This document shows positions 26,470-35,432 of a DNA stretch of 64,000 nt, piece by piece. The notes beneath the pieces are model-generated. The model saw only the letters and a list, made by a program, of their open reading frames with translations. It was not told where the DNA came from and did not search any database. The stretch is taken from assembly GCA_963837775.1 (NCBI GenBank), contig CAWIOX010000029.1, positions 62,001-126,000 of the forward strand, given 5' to 3'. The position numbers and the translations under genes are program-made. Position 1 is the first letter of the stretch. Each line of letters starts with the position of its first letter. Source of the stretch: CAWIOX01 sp963837775. GTDB taxonomy: Bacteria; Pseudomonadota; Gammaproteobacteria; Burkholderiales; Burkholderiaceae_D.

Positions 26470-27278
26470 ATGTCGAACCAAACAGCATTGCAGCAGGACC
26501 GAACCCCGCCGCCGATTCTGGAAACCGTCAATCTGGTCAAGGAGTTTCGTGGCTTCGTGGCGGTGAATGGGGTCAATCTGAAGGTCAGGCGCGGCCACAT
26601 CCACGCTCTCATCGGACCCAACGGAGCGGGCAAGACCACCTGTTTCAACCTGCTCACCAAATTCCTTGAGCCGACGCGCGGCGCGATCCGCTTCAACGGC
26701 ATCGACATTACCGGCGAACCGCCGCAAAAAATAGCCCGCATGGGGATGGTCCGATCGTTCCAGATTTCCGCTGTCTTTCCACACATGACAGTCCTGGAAA
26801 ACGTGCGCGTGGCCTTGCAGCGCAGCCTTGGCACCAGCTTCCATTTCTGGAAGCGGGAAAGCAGCCTGAACCGCCTGAACCAGCGCGCGATGGAGTTGCT
26901 TGATCCGTCGGACTGGAAGACTACGCGCGCATGACGGCGGTTGAAATGCCATACGGCCGCAAGCGCGCGCTGGAAATCGCCACCACGCTCGCGCTCGATC
27001 CCGAAATGATGTTGCTTGACGAACCGACTCAAGGCATGGGCCACGAAGACGTGGACCGGGTCATGCAGCTGATCAAGAAGGTTTCTGCCAACCGCACCAT
27101 CCTGATGGTCGAACATAACATGACGGTGGTGTCCGGCATCTGCGACGCCATCACCGTTCTCGCCCGCGGCACGGTCCTTGCCGAAGGCGATTACGCGACC
27201 GTTTCTGCCAATCCGGCTGTAATCGAGGCCTACATGGGTTCGGAAACGGTTGAACTTGCATCCGCCGGAGCGCACTGA
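26470..27278 (+). pseudogene. Frameshifted Liv-type ATP-binding protein (LivG-like)
   Basis: The first frame (26470-26934) has Walker A GPNGAGKTT and continues to AMELLDPSDWKTTRA and a stop. The other frame continues the family pattern: the same bases read LEDYARMTAVEMPYGRKRAL, followed by Walker B MMLLDEPTQGMGHED and the switch histidine in LMVEHNMT, to the stop at 27278. A single base appears to be missing near 26907. The gene is otherwise well conserved, so either a recent mutation or a sequencing error is possible. The two halves separate Walker A from Walker B, so an uncorrected frame would not give a working ATPase. Confidence 0.85.
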
Positions 27279-27279
27279 A

Positions 27280-27987
27280 ATGAGCACAACTGAATATCTG
27301 CGGGTCTCCGACCTGCATGCCTTCTACGGCGAATCTCACATCCTGCACGGCATGGACTTCACCGTCCGGCGCGGCGAGTGCATCAGCCTGCTGGGAAGGA
27401 ACGGGGCCGGACGCACCACGACGCTGCGCGCGCTCATGGGGCTTACCGGCAGGCGCACCGGCTCCATCATGCTGAACGGCCGCGAAGTCATTCACATGCC
27501 GCCGCACAAGATCGCTCAGCTCGGCGTCGGCTACTGCCCGGAGGAACGCGGCATCTATTCCAGTCTCAGCTGTGAAGAGAATCTGTTGCTGCCGCCGCAG
27601 GTCGGTAGCGGCGGCATGAGCATCGAAGAACTTTACGAGATGTTCCCCAACCTCAAGGACCGGCGCAACAGCCAGGGCACGCGGCTATCAGGCGGCGAAC
27701 AGCAGATGCTGGCGATGGCGCGCATTCTGCGCACCGGCGCGCGGCTGCTGTTGCTGGATGAAATCTCGGAAGGGCTGGCGCCGGTCATCGTGCAAAAGCT
27801 GGCCGAAATCATCCGGGAGCTCAAGAAAAAGGACTACACCATCATTCTGGTGGAGCAGAACTTTCGTTTTGCCGCGCCGTTGGCCGATCGCATGTTCATT
27901 GTTGAACACGGGCAGGTCGTCGCCGAAATCGCACAGCACGAATTGCAGGAAAAGCAGGGCTTCCTCCAGGAAGTTCTTGGTGTATGA
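27280..27987 (+). CDS. Liv-type ABC transporter ATP-binding protein (LivF-like) with variant Walker A
   Basis: This 235-residue LivF-type ATPase starts at ATG 27280, one base after the livG stop codon; an upstream in-frame ATG at 27250 lies inside livG. It has the signature LSGGEQQMLAMARIL, Walker B LLLLDEISEGLAP and switch histidine replaced by glutamine in LVEQNF, which is usual for LivF. Walker A reads GRNGAGRTT: the lysine that contacts ATP phosphates is arginine. I believe some LivF paralogues share this, but could not check. If unusual, ATP hydrolysis may be impaired. Confidence 0.9.
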   Translation: MSTTEYLRVSDLHAFYGESHILHGMDFTVRRGECISLLGRNGAGRTTTLRALMGLTGRRTGSIMLNGREVIHMPPHKIAQLGVGYCPEERGIYSSLSCEENLLLPPQVGSGGMSIEELYEMFPNLKDRRNSQGTRLSGGEQQMLAMARILRTGARLLLLDEISEGLAPVIVQKLAEIIRELKKKDYTIILVEQNFRFAAPLADRMFIVEHGQVVAEIAQHELQEKQGFLQEVLGV

Positions 27988-28117
27988 GACAGACCATGGA
28001 AGCGATGGATCGCCGGGCACGCCTGTTCTTGCAGTTCACTACCCTCTGGCCGTCGCTCGGCCTTTCAGTCAGGTCGGCTGTCTTTCTCCCTGACCAATTT
28101 TTTTGGAGTTCCGCCAG

Positions 28118-29005
28118 ATGACAGATTTTTTCGGGATATCGCTTCCCTCACTCATGGGCCAGATCATGCTTGGCCTGGTCAACGGATCGTTTTATGCAAT
28201 CCTGAGTCTCGGCCTGGCCGTGATCTTCGGCATGCTGAACATCATCAACTTCGCGCATGGTGTGCTGTACATGATGGGCGCCATGCTCACCTGGATGGGA
28301 CTGGAGTACCTGGCCCTGGGTTACTGGTGGTCCCTGCTTCTCGCGCCTATCGGTGTCGGCCTCATCGGCGTCATCATCGAGCGCCTGCTGCTGCAGTGGC
28401 TGTACCAGCTGGACCATATCTACGGCCTGCTTCTTACTTTTGGCCTTGCGCTCATTATCGAAGGGCTGTTCCGCTATCTGTTCGATGTCGGCGGTCAACC
28501 CTATTCGATTCCGGATGAACTGACCGGAGCCTTCAACCTCGGCTTCATGTTCCTGCCGAAATACCGTGCCTGGGTTATCGCGGCATCGATGACAATCTGT
28601 CTTTTTACCTGGTACATCATCGAAAAGACCCGCCTGGGAGGTTACCTGCGCGCCGCCACTGAAAACCCGCAGCTGACCCAGGCTTTCGGCATCAACGTAC
28701 CCGTCATCATCATGCTCACCTATGGCTTTGGCGCCGGACTGGCAGGGTTGGCGGGCGTACTCGCGGCTCCCGCAATGCAAGTCAGCCCGCTCATGGGATC
28801 GAATTTGATCATTGTCGTTTTTGCCGTGGTGGTGATCGGCGGCATGGGTTCGATCCTCGGCTCGGTCGTGACCGGCCTTGGCCTTGGGCTTATCGAGGGG
28901 CTGACCAAGGTCATTTACCCGGAAGCCAGTGCCACGGTGGTGTTCATCGTCATGGCCGTTGTCCTCTTGTTCCGCCCGTCGGGCTTGTTTGGGAAGGAAA
29001 AATAA
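28118..29005 (+). CDS. Liv-type ABC transporter permease (LivH-like, second set)
   Basis: A 295-residue permease with the LivH signature GLVNGSFYAILSLGLAVIFG then MLNIINFAHGVLYMMGAML, about eight membrane segments, and the cytoplasmic loop LRAATENPQLTQAFGIN. The start at 28118 follows TTTTGGAGTTCCGCC. It is intact. The stop codon overlaps the start of the following permease gene. There are 130 bp between livF and this gene with no visible terminator. Confidence 0.9.
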   Translation: MTDFFGISLPSLMGQIMLGLVNGSFYAILSLGLAVIFGMLNIINFAHGVLYMMGAMLTWMGLEYLALGYWWSLLLAPIGVGLIGVIIERLLLQWLYQLDHIYGLLLTFGLALIIEGLFRYLFDVGGQPYSIPDELTGAFNLGFMFLPKYRAWVIAASMTICLFTWYIIEKTRLGGYLRAATENPQLTQAFGINVPVIIMLTYGFGAGLAGLAGVLAAPAMQVSPLMGSNLIIVVFAVVVIGGMGSILGSVVTGLGLGLIEGLTKVIYPEASATVVFIVMAVVLLFRPSGLFGKEK

Positions 29006-29948
29006 TGAAACTGAAACTGTCAACTCTCGGCTACCTGGCCGGCCTTGTCCTGTTGCTGTTAGCCCCCGCTTTCGTCTATCCGGTGCTGGTCATGAAAGTC
29101 CTGTGCTTCGCCCTTTTCGCCTGCGCCTTCAATCTGCTGCTGGGATATACGGGGCTGCTGTCGTTCGGTCATGCAGTCTTCCTTGGTACCGCCGCCTATG
29201 TCACCGGCCATGTCCTCAAGGTCTGGGAATTGCCCACCCTTGCAGGACTGGCACTCGGCACACTGAGTGCTGCCGGTCTGGGCTGGGTGATCGGTTCACT
29301 TGCCATTCGCCGTCAAGGGCATCTACTTTGCAATGATCACGCTGGCCCTGTCGCAGCTAATGTTCTTCATCCTCCAGCAGGCATCAATTTCACGGGCGGC
29401 GACGACGGTTTGCAGCGCGTGCCGCGCGGCACGTTATTCGGCCTTGACATGGCCGACGACAACCATCTTTATTACTGGTGGTGGCGCTCTTCGCGGGCTC
29501 GTTCTGGCTGATCCACCGCACCATTCATTCGCCGTTTGGCCAAATACTCAAGGCGATCCGGGAGAATGAAGCACGAGCCGTGTCGCTTGGCTACGACGTT
29601 GCGAAATACAAACTGCTGGCATTTGTTCTTTCGGCGGGCATTGCGGGCCTTGCAGGAGCGATCAAGACATTGGTATTTAATTTCGCTACGCTGAGCGACG
29701 CTCACTGGCATACCTCGGGCGAGGTGGTGCTGATGACTTTGCTGGGCGGGTTGGGCACGGTGTTCGGGCCCGTGGTAGGCGCAACGATCATTGTTACCCT
29801 GCAAAACGAACTGGCCGACAAGGTCGGATCGCTGGTGACAGTCATCATGGGCGTGATCTTCGTGGTGTGCGTGCTGGCCTTCCGGCGCGGCATCGTCGGC
29901 GAAGGCATCGCGTTGTACCGCAGGATGATCGGCGAGAAGGCCGGTTGA
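29005..29948 (+). pseudogene. Frameshifted Liv-type permease (LivM-like, second set)
   Basis: The reading starts MKLKLSTLGYLAGLVLLLLA with the LivM block GYTGLLSFGHAVFLGTAAYV, then changes frame near 29320 (continuing GIYFAMITLALSQLMFFILQ), changes back near 29390 (NFTGGDDGLQRVPRGTLFGL) and changes again near 29475 (VALFAGSFWLIHRTIHSPFG), after which it runs in frame to a stop at 29948. Assembled, the product would be an ordinary LivM of about 310 residues. Three small indels in under 200 bp make this either a decayed gene or a badly read stretch. Confidence 0.85.
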
Positions 29949-30430
29949 GCCGTTATGCAATGCTGATGCCGGGCCGATGTTGACGTCTCGACATTTTCAT
30001 CGGCTGCAGAGTCTACAGGAATTGACGCTGCTCTTTTGGCAATGCCGTTGCTCCCCTGCACGGCGCTTGCCATTCAACCTAGAAACGGCAGTTGGACAGG
30101 TGCGAGTGTGCGTTTTTCCGGCTTTCTGGCTAGGCGCGACGACGCTGCAGACTACATTCTGCAAGGAGGAGCAACAACGCCAGGGAGACGGAAAAGCGTG
30201 CAATCGCACCTGTACGTTCTCACCCAAATGGTGAATTGTTTAATTATGAAAATTCGCAATGAATTCATGAGCTTATCGATGCTGGCAATGAGGTTCAACT
30301 GCCGTTTCTAGGTTCGGTGCATGCTCTCCAACAGAGTCTCCCCGGCTTGTTGATACAAGCCGGTTACCAAGCTGGATTCCCGCTTGGTTTTTTAATGCGT
30401 CGATGAAGCATCACCTATTGAGGAAACGTC
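29949..30430. other. Intergenic gap between the second Liv set and the MaoC genes
   Basis: This 482-bp gap contains no convincing gene. Near its right end are two consecutive hairpins, the first a perfect 8-bp stem CCGGCTTG / CAAGCCGG at 30342-30363 and the second the terminator annotated separately. The start of the MaoC gene is 38 bp after the terminator, so its promoter must overlap or follow it. Confidence 0.5.
30367..30393 (+). terminator. Rho-independent terminator after the second Liv transporter
   Basis: The stem CCAAGC (30367-30372) / GCTTGG (30382-30387) with a 9-base loop is followed by six T residues at 30388-30393. A second perfect hairpin lies immediately before it. It would end plus-strand transcription coming from the liv genes and isolate the MaoC genes. 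Confidence 0.75.
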
Positions 30431-30931
30431 ATGCGTCAAATCACCTCCAAGATGAATTCAGATCCAGCAAGGCCCGGCACACAACTCAAGGGTACCGAGC
30501 TGACCCCGTTCAGCGTTGAGGTAGAGCGCGGTCGCCTGCGGGCGTTTGCCAAAGCGACCGGCCAGGACAACCCGATTTACCGGGACGAAACAGCTGCCCG
30601 TGCGGGAGGGCACCCATCCTTGCCGGTGCCGCCGACATTTCTGTTCTGTTTGGAAATGGAGAGCCCTAACCCGATGGAGGTTTTTGAGCGGCTCGACGTC
30701 GACCACGCGCATGTCCTGCACGGGGAACAGCACTTTGTCTTCCACCGCCTTGCCTATGCGGGTGAGACGCTGCGCTTCAAACCACGCATCGTGGACCTCT
30801 ACGAAAAGAAGGGCGGCGCCTTGGGATTCATCGTGTGGGAGACCCGCGTCGAGGGGATCGACGGGTCGGCCGTGGCCGATCTGCGCAGCGTCATGGTGAT
30901 TCGCCAGTCAAAGCCGGAGGGCATCGCATGA
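30431..30931 (+). CDS. MaoC-like hydratase/dehydratase domain protein (N-terminal FAS1-type)
   Basis: A 166-residue hotdog-fold protein of the type that forms the N-terminal half of two-part (R)-specific enoyl-CoA hydratases. Visible family features are FAKATGQDNPIYRD, PVPPTFLFCLEM and VLHGEQHFVFHRLAYAGETL. It lacks the catalytic D-x-NP-x-H arrangement, which is in the next gene, so the pair probably forms one heteromeric hydratase. The stop codon overlaps the next start codon (ATGA). The CoA substrate is unknown; nearby genes suggest a branched or cyclic acyl-CoA. Confidence 0.82.
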   Translation: MRQITSKMNSDPARPGTQLKGTELTPFSVEVERGRLRAFAKATGQDNPIYRDETAARAGGHPSLPVPPTFLFCLEMESPNPMEVFERLDVDHAHVLHGEQHFVFHRLAYAGETLRFKPRIVDLYEKKGGALGFIVWETRVEGIDGSAVADLRSVMVIRQSKPEGIA

Positions 30932-31347
30932 AAGTCGAGAACTTCGATGACATCAAGGTGGGTGACGCCTTGCCAGGCCTGGCAGAGGGTCCCATCACGC
31001 GCCATACCCTGGGCGTATATGCCGGTGCCTCGGGGGACTACAACCCGCTGCATATTGATTCGGACTTTGCCCGCCAGACCGGCATGCCGGACGTCTTTGC
31101 ACACGGGATGCTGTCTGCCGCCTATCTGGCACGCGTTCTGACCCACTGGGTCGAGCAATCGGCCATCCGACGACTGAGCGTTCGCTTTGCGGCCATCACG
31201 CAACTCGGAGACGAGGTGCGTTGCCAGGCCCGGGTATCCGAAAAATTCGTCCAGAACGGTGAACAGTACGTGGCGCTCGAATTGACGGCACGCAACCAGT
31301 CCGACGAAATCAAGCTCACCGGCACCGCCGTGGTAGCTCTGGCCTGA
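30928..31347 (+). CDS. MaoC-like hydratase/dehydratase, catalytic partner
   Basis: This 139-residue hotdog protein carries the hydratase motif GASGDYNPLHIDSDFARQTG with the catalytic aspartate and histidine, followed by VFAHGMLSAAYLARVLTHWV. It starts at ATG 30928, overlapping the stop codon of the preceding MaoC-like gene by four bases, which indicates translational coupling and a 1:1 complex. Its stop precedes the acetoacetyl-CoA synthetase relic by 57 bp. Confidence 0.87.
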   Translation: MKVENFDDIKVGDALPGLAEGPITRHTLGVYAGASGDYNPLHIDSDFARQTGMPDVFAHGMLSAAYLARVLTHWVEQSAIRRLSVRFAAITQLGDEVRCQARVSEKFVQNGEQYVALELTARNQSDEIKLTGTAVVALA

Positions 31348-31404
31348 AAAATACCCCGAATGATTTTCTCCTTCGAATTCCAAGCAAATTCCAGAAAGAT
31401 TGCC

Positions 31405-33392
31405 ATGCAAAACGATAAGACACCACAAGCAGCCGAAATCCTTTGGACTCCCGGCCCCGAACAACTGCAGTCGAGCCGCCTTGTGCAATACCAGCGTTGG
31501 CTTGCACAAGAAATGGGCATCGTCACCCACGAATATGCCGAGCTATGGCGCTGGTCGATCGAGGATCCGGACGCTTTCTGGCAATCGATCTGGCGCTTCT
31601 TCGATATACAGGCAGACGGTGAACGCGAACCCGCGCTCGGCCGTCGCACCATGCCGGGGGCGGAATGGTTTCCGAATGCCCGACTCAACTTTGCCGAACA
31701 TATCTTTCGCAATCGCACGCCGGACCAGCCTGCGGTGATCGCACGCAGCGAGGACGTGCCACTGCAGCAATTTCCTGGGCGGAGCTGGAGCGAGCGACTG
31801 CGGCGGTTGCGGCCACGCTGCGAAGCTGGGGGGTTGGACCTGGGGATCGGGTGGCGAGCTACATGCCAAACCGCCCCGAAACCGTGATCGCCTTCCTGGC
31901 GTGCGCCAGCATCGGTGCCATATGGTCGAGTTGCGCGCCCGACATGGGCGCGACGGTGGTTCTTGACCGCCTGCGCCAGATCGAACCCAAGGTGCTGTTC
32001 GCCATCGACAGCTACAGCTACAACGGCAAACCACACGACCGGCTCCAAGTCGTCGACGAGCTGCTGGCGAGTTGCCCAGCGTCGAGCGGTCGTGCAGGTG
32101 GCCGGGCCGCTGGCGGCGAGCGGTCGGTCGATTGGCGCGACCACGCCCTTGGGAGTCTGTCGTCGGCAACGACGCCGCGCCCCGCTATGAACGCCTGCCT
32201 TTCAGCCACCCACTGTGGATCCTCTATTCCTCGGGCACCACGGGACTACCCAAGGCCATGGTGCATGGCCATGGCGGCATCTGCTGACGCACCTCAAGGA
32301 AATGGCGCTGCAGAACGACCTGCGGCCAGGCGACCGCCTGCTATTTCTGGGCAGCACAGGCTGGACCGTATGGAACCTCCTGGTCGGCGCCTTGGTCACC
32401 GGCGCCTCGATCGTGCTTTACGACGGCCACCCCGCCTGGCCCGACGGGGATGCGCTCTGGCGTTTCATGGATGAACAAGAGGTCACCGTGTTCGGCATGC
32501 GGCGCCGCCGTCCTCATCAGCTGACAAGAAGGACAATCTGCGGCCAAGGGACTATGCGCCGCTTAAGAAGTTGCGCACCATCATGTCGACCGGCTCGCCG
32601 CTGCCGGTCGATGCGTTTGAATGGGTCTACCGCGATGTGAAGTCCGAGGTCTGGCTGGCCTCGGTCAGTGGCGGCACCGACATCGCCTCCTGCTTCGTCG
32701 CCTGCGCGCCGACCTTGCCGGTGCATGCGGGCGAAATCCAGTGCCGCGAGCTGGGCGTGGCCGCCTATGCGTTCAACGAGGCCGGCCAGGCGGTGATCGA
32801 CGAAGTAGGCGAGCTGGTGATCACCCAGCCCATGCCGTCGATGCCGCTGTATTTCTGGAACGACGCTGACGGACGGCGTTACCGCGAGAGCTATTTCGAG
32901 ATCTACCCGGGCGTTTGGCGCCAGGGCGACTGGATACGTTTCACGCCCTACGGCAGCTCGGTGATCTACGGTCGATCCGACAGCACGATCAACCGCTTCG
33001 GCATCCGCATCGGCACCGCTGAAATCTACCGCGTGGTCGAAGAAATGCCAGAGGTGCGCGACAGCCTGGTCATTGATCTGGAGTACCTGGGGCGACCTTC
33101 CTTCATGCCGCTTGTTCGTGGTGCTGAAGCCGGGGGACGTGCTGGACGCAGGCCCTGGTTGAACGCATCCGGCAGCAAATCCGCACCAAGGCCTCCGGCC
33201 GACATGTGCCTGACGCAGTGGTCCAGGTGAGCGAAATTCCGCGCACCCTGAGCGGCAAGAAGATGGAGGTCCCGGTACGCAAACTGCTGCTGGGGGCAGA
33301 GCGCAGACAAGGTTGCCAGTCCCGACGCCATGCAGAACCCCTCCAGCCTGGACTTTTTCGTCGAATACGCCAAGACGTTGTTGAATAACTGA
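31405..33392 (+). pseudogene. Acetoacetyl-CoA synthetase-like gene with many frameshifts
   Basis: Segments of an AacS-type acyl-CoA synthetase follow in the correct order but in alternating frames: start MQNDKTPQAAEILWTPGPEQ, ISWAELERATAAVAATLRSW, the phosphate loop LYSSGTTGLPKAMVHGHGG, LLFLGSTGWTVWNLLVGALV, KKLRTIMSTGSPLPVDAFEW, QGDWIRFTPYGSSVIYGRSD, the catalytic-lysine region SEIPRTLSGKKMEVPVRKLL and end FVEYAKTLLNN with TGA at 33390. I count at least seven frame changes between 31770 and 33310. No single frame could make an active enzyme. The upstream ribosome-binding site is AGAAAG before ATG 31405. Confidence 0.88.
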
Positions 33393-33792
33393 TGTTACGC
33401 AGCCCGCAGGCCATGCGAGTCTGAATACGACGATGAATTATGCTCGTGTGGATTTGGACTTGAAACGACAAGCCTTGGCTCAGATGTTTCCTGACGTGTT
33501 GCCTGTTCCCGCAATCGGGCACTTGGGAATACCTGAAATTAACATCATGACGTGGTTGAAGCGACTTTGAAATCTGTTATGTGGAGCTGCGGGCGCCGCA
33601 TTCGGCATCAACCGGGGTGTTGTCCCGGCAACTTCACATAACGAACTGCTGCACATAAATCGAGAATCACCAAGTCGGCATACATCAGCCGATGCGCAAG
33701 CTGTCCCTGCCTACCCGCCACCTCCTCCAGTTCCAGGGCATTGATCACAACAAGCTCAGATTCGTTTTTTCCCAAGACAAACCCCCCATCCG
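33393..33792. other. Left part of the aspA upstream region, no gene seen
   Basis: About 400 bp from the synthetase relic to the palindromic sites. There is an open minus-strand frame from 33928 to 33608, but it has no ribosome-binding site, overlaps the aspA control region and shows no recognisable motif. I regard the stretch as non-coding, possibly the left edge of the transferred dct island. Confidence 0.45.
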
Positions 33793-33837
33793 TTCGGATT
33801 TCCGAAGGCTCTTGCCAGACAATTTCCGGAAATCCGA
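33793..33837. promoter_or_regulatory. Paired palindromic activator sites for DctD upstream of aspA-dctA
   Basis: TTCGGATTTCCGAA at 33793-33806 is a perfect dyad (6-bp arms, 2-bp spacer). At 33824-33837 the sequence TTCCGGAAATCCGA is the reverse complement of TCGGATTTCCGGAA, so the same TCGGATTTCCG core recurs in opposite orientation. The two centres are 32 bp apart, close to three helical turns, and lie about 75-105 bp upstream of the sigma-54 promoter. This is the layout expected of an enhancer for an NtrC-class activator, and DctD is encoded 5 kb downstream. Confidence 0.65.
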
Positions 33838-33902
33838 CCGCTGCCCACCCCTGCGCAAACAAATTACATCGAATAATCAATAAGTTATAGCATTTTTGGC
33901 AC

Positions 33903-33918
33903 TGGCATGATCCGTGCA
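33903..33918 (+). promoter_or_regulatory. Sigma-54 (-24/-12) promoter of aspA-dctA
   Basis: TGGCAT-GATCC-GTGCA matches the consensus TGGCAC-N5-TTGCA at nine of eleven defined bases, with exact spacing between the GG and GC elements. It lies 59 bp upstream of the aspA start codon. The presence of dctB-dctD, an NtrC-class pair, in the same island supports the assignment. Confidence 0.68.
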
Positions 33919-33976
33919 ATAAGAACAATCAAGCGCGTACTCGCGTGGTCAACAAATAAATAACGGAGACAAACCC

Positions 33977-35398
33977 ATGAATGCAGTTACAACCCGCATG
34001 GAACACGATCTGCTCGGCGACCGAGAAGTCCCTGATGCGGCCTATTACGGTGTCCATACGCTGCGTGCGCTGGAAAATTTCGATATCACCGGCATTTCGA
34101 TTGCCGTCTACCCTGACTTGATCTGCGCTCTGGCCCAGATCAAGCAGGCCGCCGCCCAAGCCAATCAGCAACTTGGCCTGCTTAACGCCAGGCGCGCCGA
34201 CGCCATTGTCGCCGCTTGTAAAGAGTTGATCGACGGCCGATGGCATGACCAGTTCGTCGTCGATGTCATCCAGGGCGGTGCCGGCACCTCGACTAATATG
34301 AACGCCAACGAGGTGATTACGAATCGGGCACTGGAGATCCTCGGACACGGCAAGGGCGAGTACCAGTACTTGCACCCAAACGAGCACGTTAATATGAGCC
34401 AGTCGACCAACGACGTTTATCCGACAGCGCTCAAGCTTGCCACCTACGTTGGCATCTTCCGCCTCGTCGATGCCATGGCCTACCTGCGCCGCGCCTTCGA
34501 ACGCAAGGCCGAGGAATTCGCTGACGTGCTGAAGATGGGCCGCACCCAATTGCAGGATGCCGTGCCGATGACCCTCGGCCAGGAGTTCTCGACCTACGCT
34601 GTCATGCTCGGCGAAGACGAGGAGCGTCTGAAGGAAGCGGCACTGCTGATCCGCGAAATCAACCTGGGCGCCACCGCGATTGGCACTGGCATCAACGCCC
34701 ACCCGGAGTACGCCCCGCTGGTCTGCCGCCTCCTGGCCGAAATCAGCGGCGTGCCCGTCGTTACCGCGCCGAACCTGATCGAGGCAACACAGGATTGTGG
34801 CAGCTTCGTGCAACTTTCCGGCGTCCTCAAGCGCGTCGCCGTCAAGCTTTCCAAGGTCTGCAACGACCTGCGCCTGCTCTCCTCAGGTCCACGTGCCGGC
34901 TTTGGCGAGATCAATCTGCCGCCGCGCCAGGCTGGCTCGTCGATCATGCCTGGCAAGGTCAATCCGGTGATCCCGGAAGTAGTCAACCAGATCGCCTTCG
35001 AAGTCATCGGCAACGACATGACCGTGACCTTTGCTGCCGAAGCCGGCCAGTTGCAGCTCAATGCCTTCGAACCGATCATCGCCCACAGCCTGTTCAAGAG
35101 CGTCCTGCACCTACGCAAGGGTTGCAAAACACTGGCCGACTACTGTGTCGACGGCATCAGCGCCAACCGCGACACACTGCGCGCCAGCGTCGAGCGCTCA
35201 ATCGGCATCGTTACCGCACTCAATCCCTACATCGGCTACGCCAACGCCACCGAAATCGCTACCGAAGCCCACCTCACCGGCCGTGGTGTTGCCGAGATCG
35301 TGCTCGAACGCAAGCTGATGAGTCCTGAGCAACTTGCCGAAGTGCTGCGCCCGGAAGTGCTGACCAGGCCGCAAATGATTCCGACCCAAGCCGCCTGA
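33977..35398 (+). CDS. aspA: Aspartate ammonia-lyase (aspartase)
   Basis: Aspartase converts L-aspartate to fumarate and ammonia. The 473-residue protein has the superfamily regions GGAGTSTNMNANEVI (about residues 98-112), NMSQSTNDVYPTA, the catalytic-loop signature GSSIMPGKVNPVIPE and the substrate-contact GRTQLQDAVPMTLGQEF. The SS-loop sequence and the NMNANEVI form distinguish aspartase from fumarase C only partly, but the N-terminus RMEHDLLGDREVPDAAYYGV with the dicarboxylate transporter gene next door favours aspartase. The start at 33977 follows ACGGAGACAAACCC. Expression is probably DctD- and sigma-54-dependent. Confidence 0.92.
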   Translation: MNAVTTRMEHDLLGDREVPDAAYYGVHTLRALENFDITGISIAVYPDLICALAQIKQAAAQANQQLGLLNARRADAIVAACKELIDGRWHDQFVVDVIQGGAGTSTNMNANEVITNRALEILGHGKGEYQYLHPNEHVNMSQSTNDVYPTALKLATYVGIFRLVDAMAYLRRAFERKAEEFADVLKMGRTQLQDAVPMTLGQEFSTYAVMLGEDEERLKEAALLIREINLGATAIGTGINAHPEYAPLVCRLLAEISGVPVVTAPNLIEATQDCGSFVQLSGVLKRVAVKLSKVCNDLRLLSSGPRAGFGEINLPPRQAGSSIMPGKVNPVIPEVVNQIAFEVIGNDMTVTFAAEAGQLQLNAFEPIIAHSLFKSVLHLRKGCKTLADYCVDGISANRDTLRASVERSIGIVTALNPYIGYANATEIATEAHLTGRGVAEIVLERKLMSPEQLAEVLRPEVLTRPQMIPTQAA

Positions 35399-35432
35399 AC
35401 ATCACGACATTTCAAATAAAAAGGAAACCATC

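Noticed and set aside
33897..33912. Alternative sigma-54 promoter starting TGGCAC at 33897
   Set aside because: Its -12 part is TGATC, a poor match; the overlapping TGGCAT-N5-GTGCA six bases downstream fits better in both elements.
33608..33928. 106-codon minus-strand frame in the aspA upstream region
   Set aside because: It runs over the palindromic activator sites and the sigma-54 promoter, has no ribosome-binding site and no recognisable motif.
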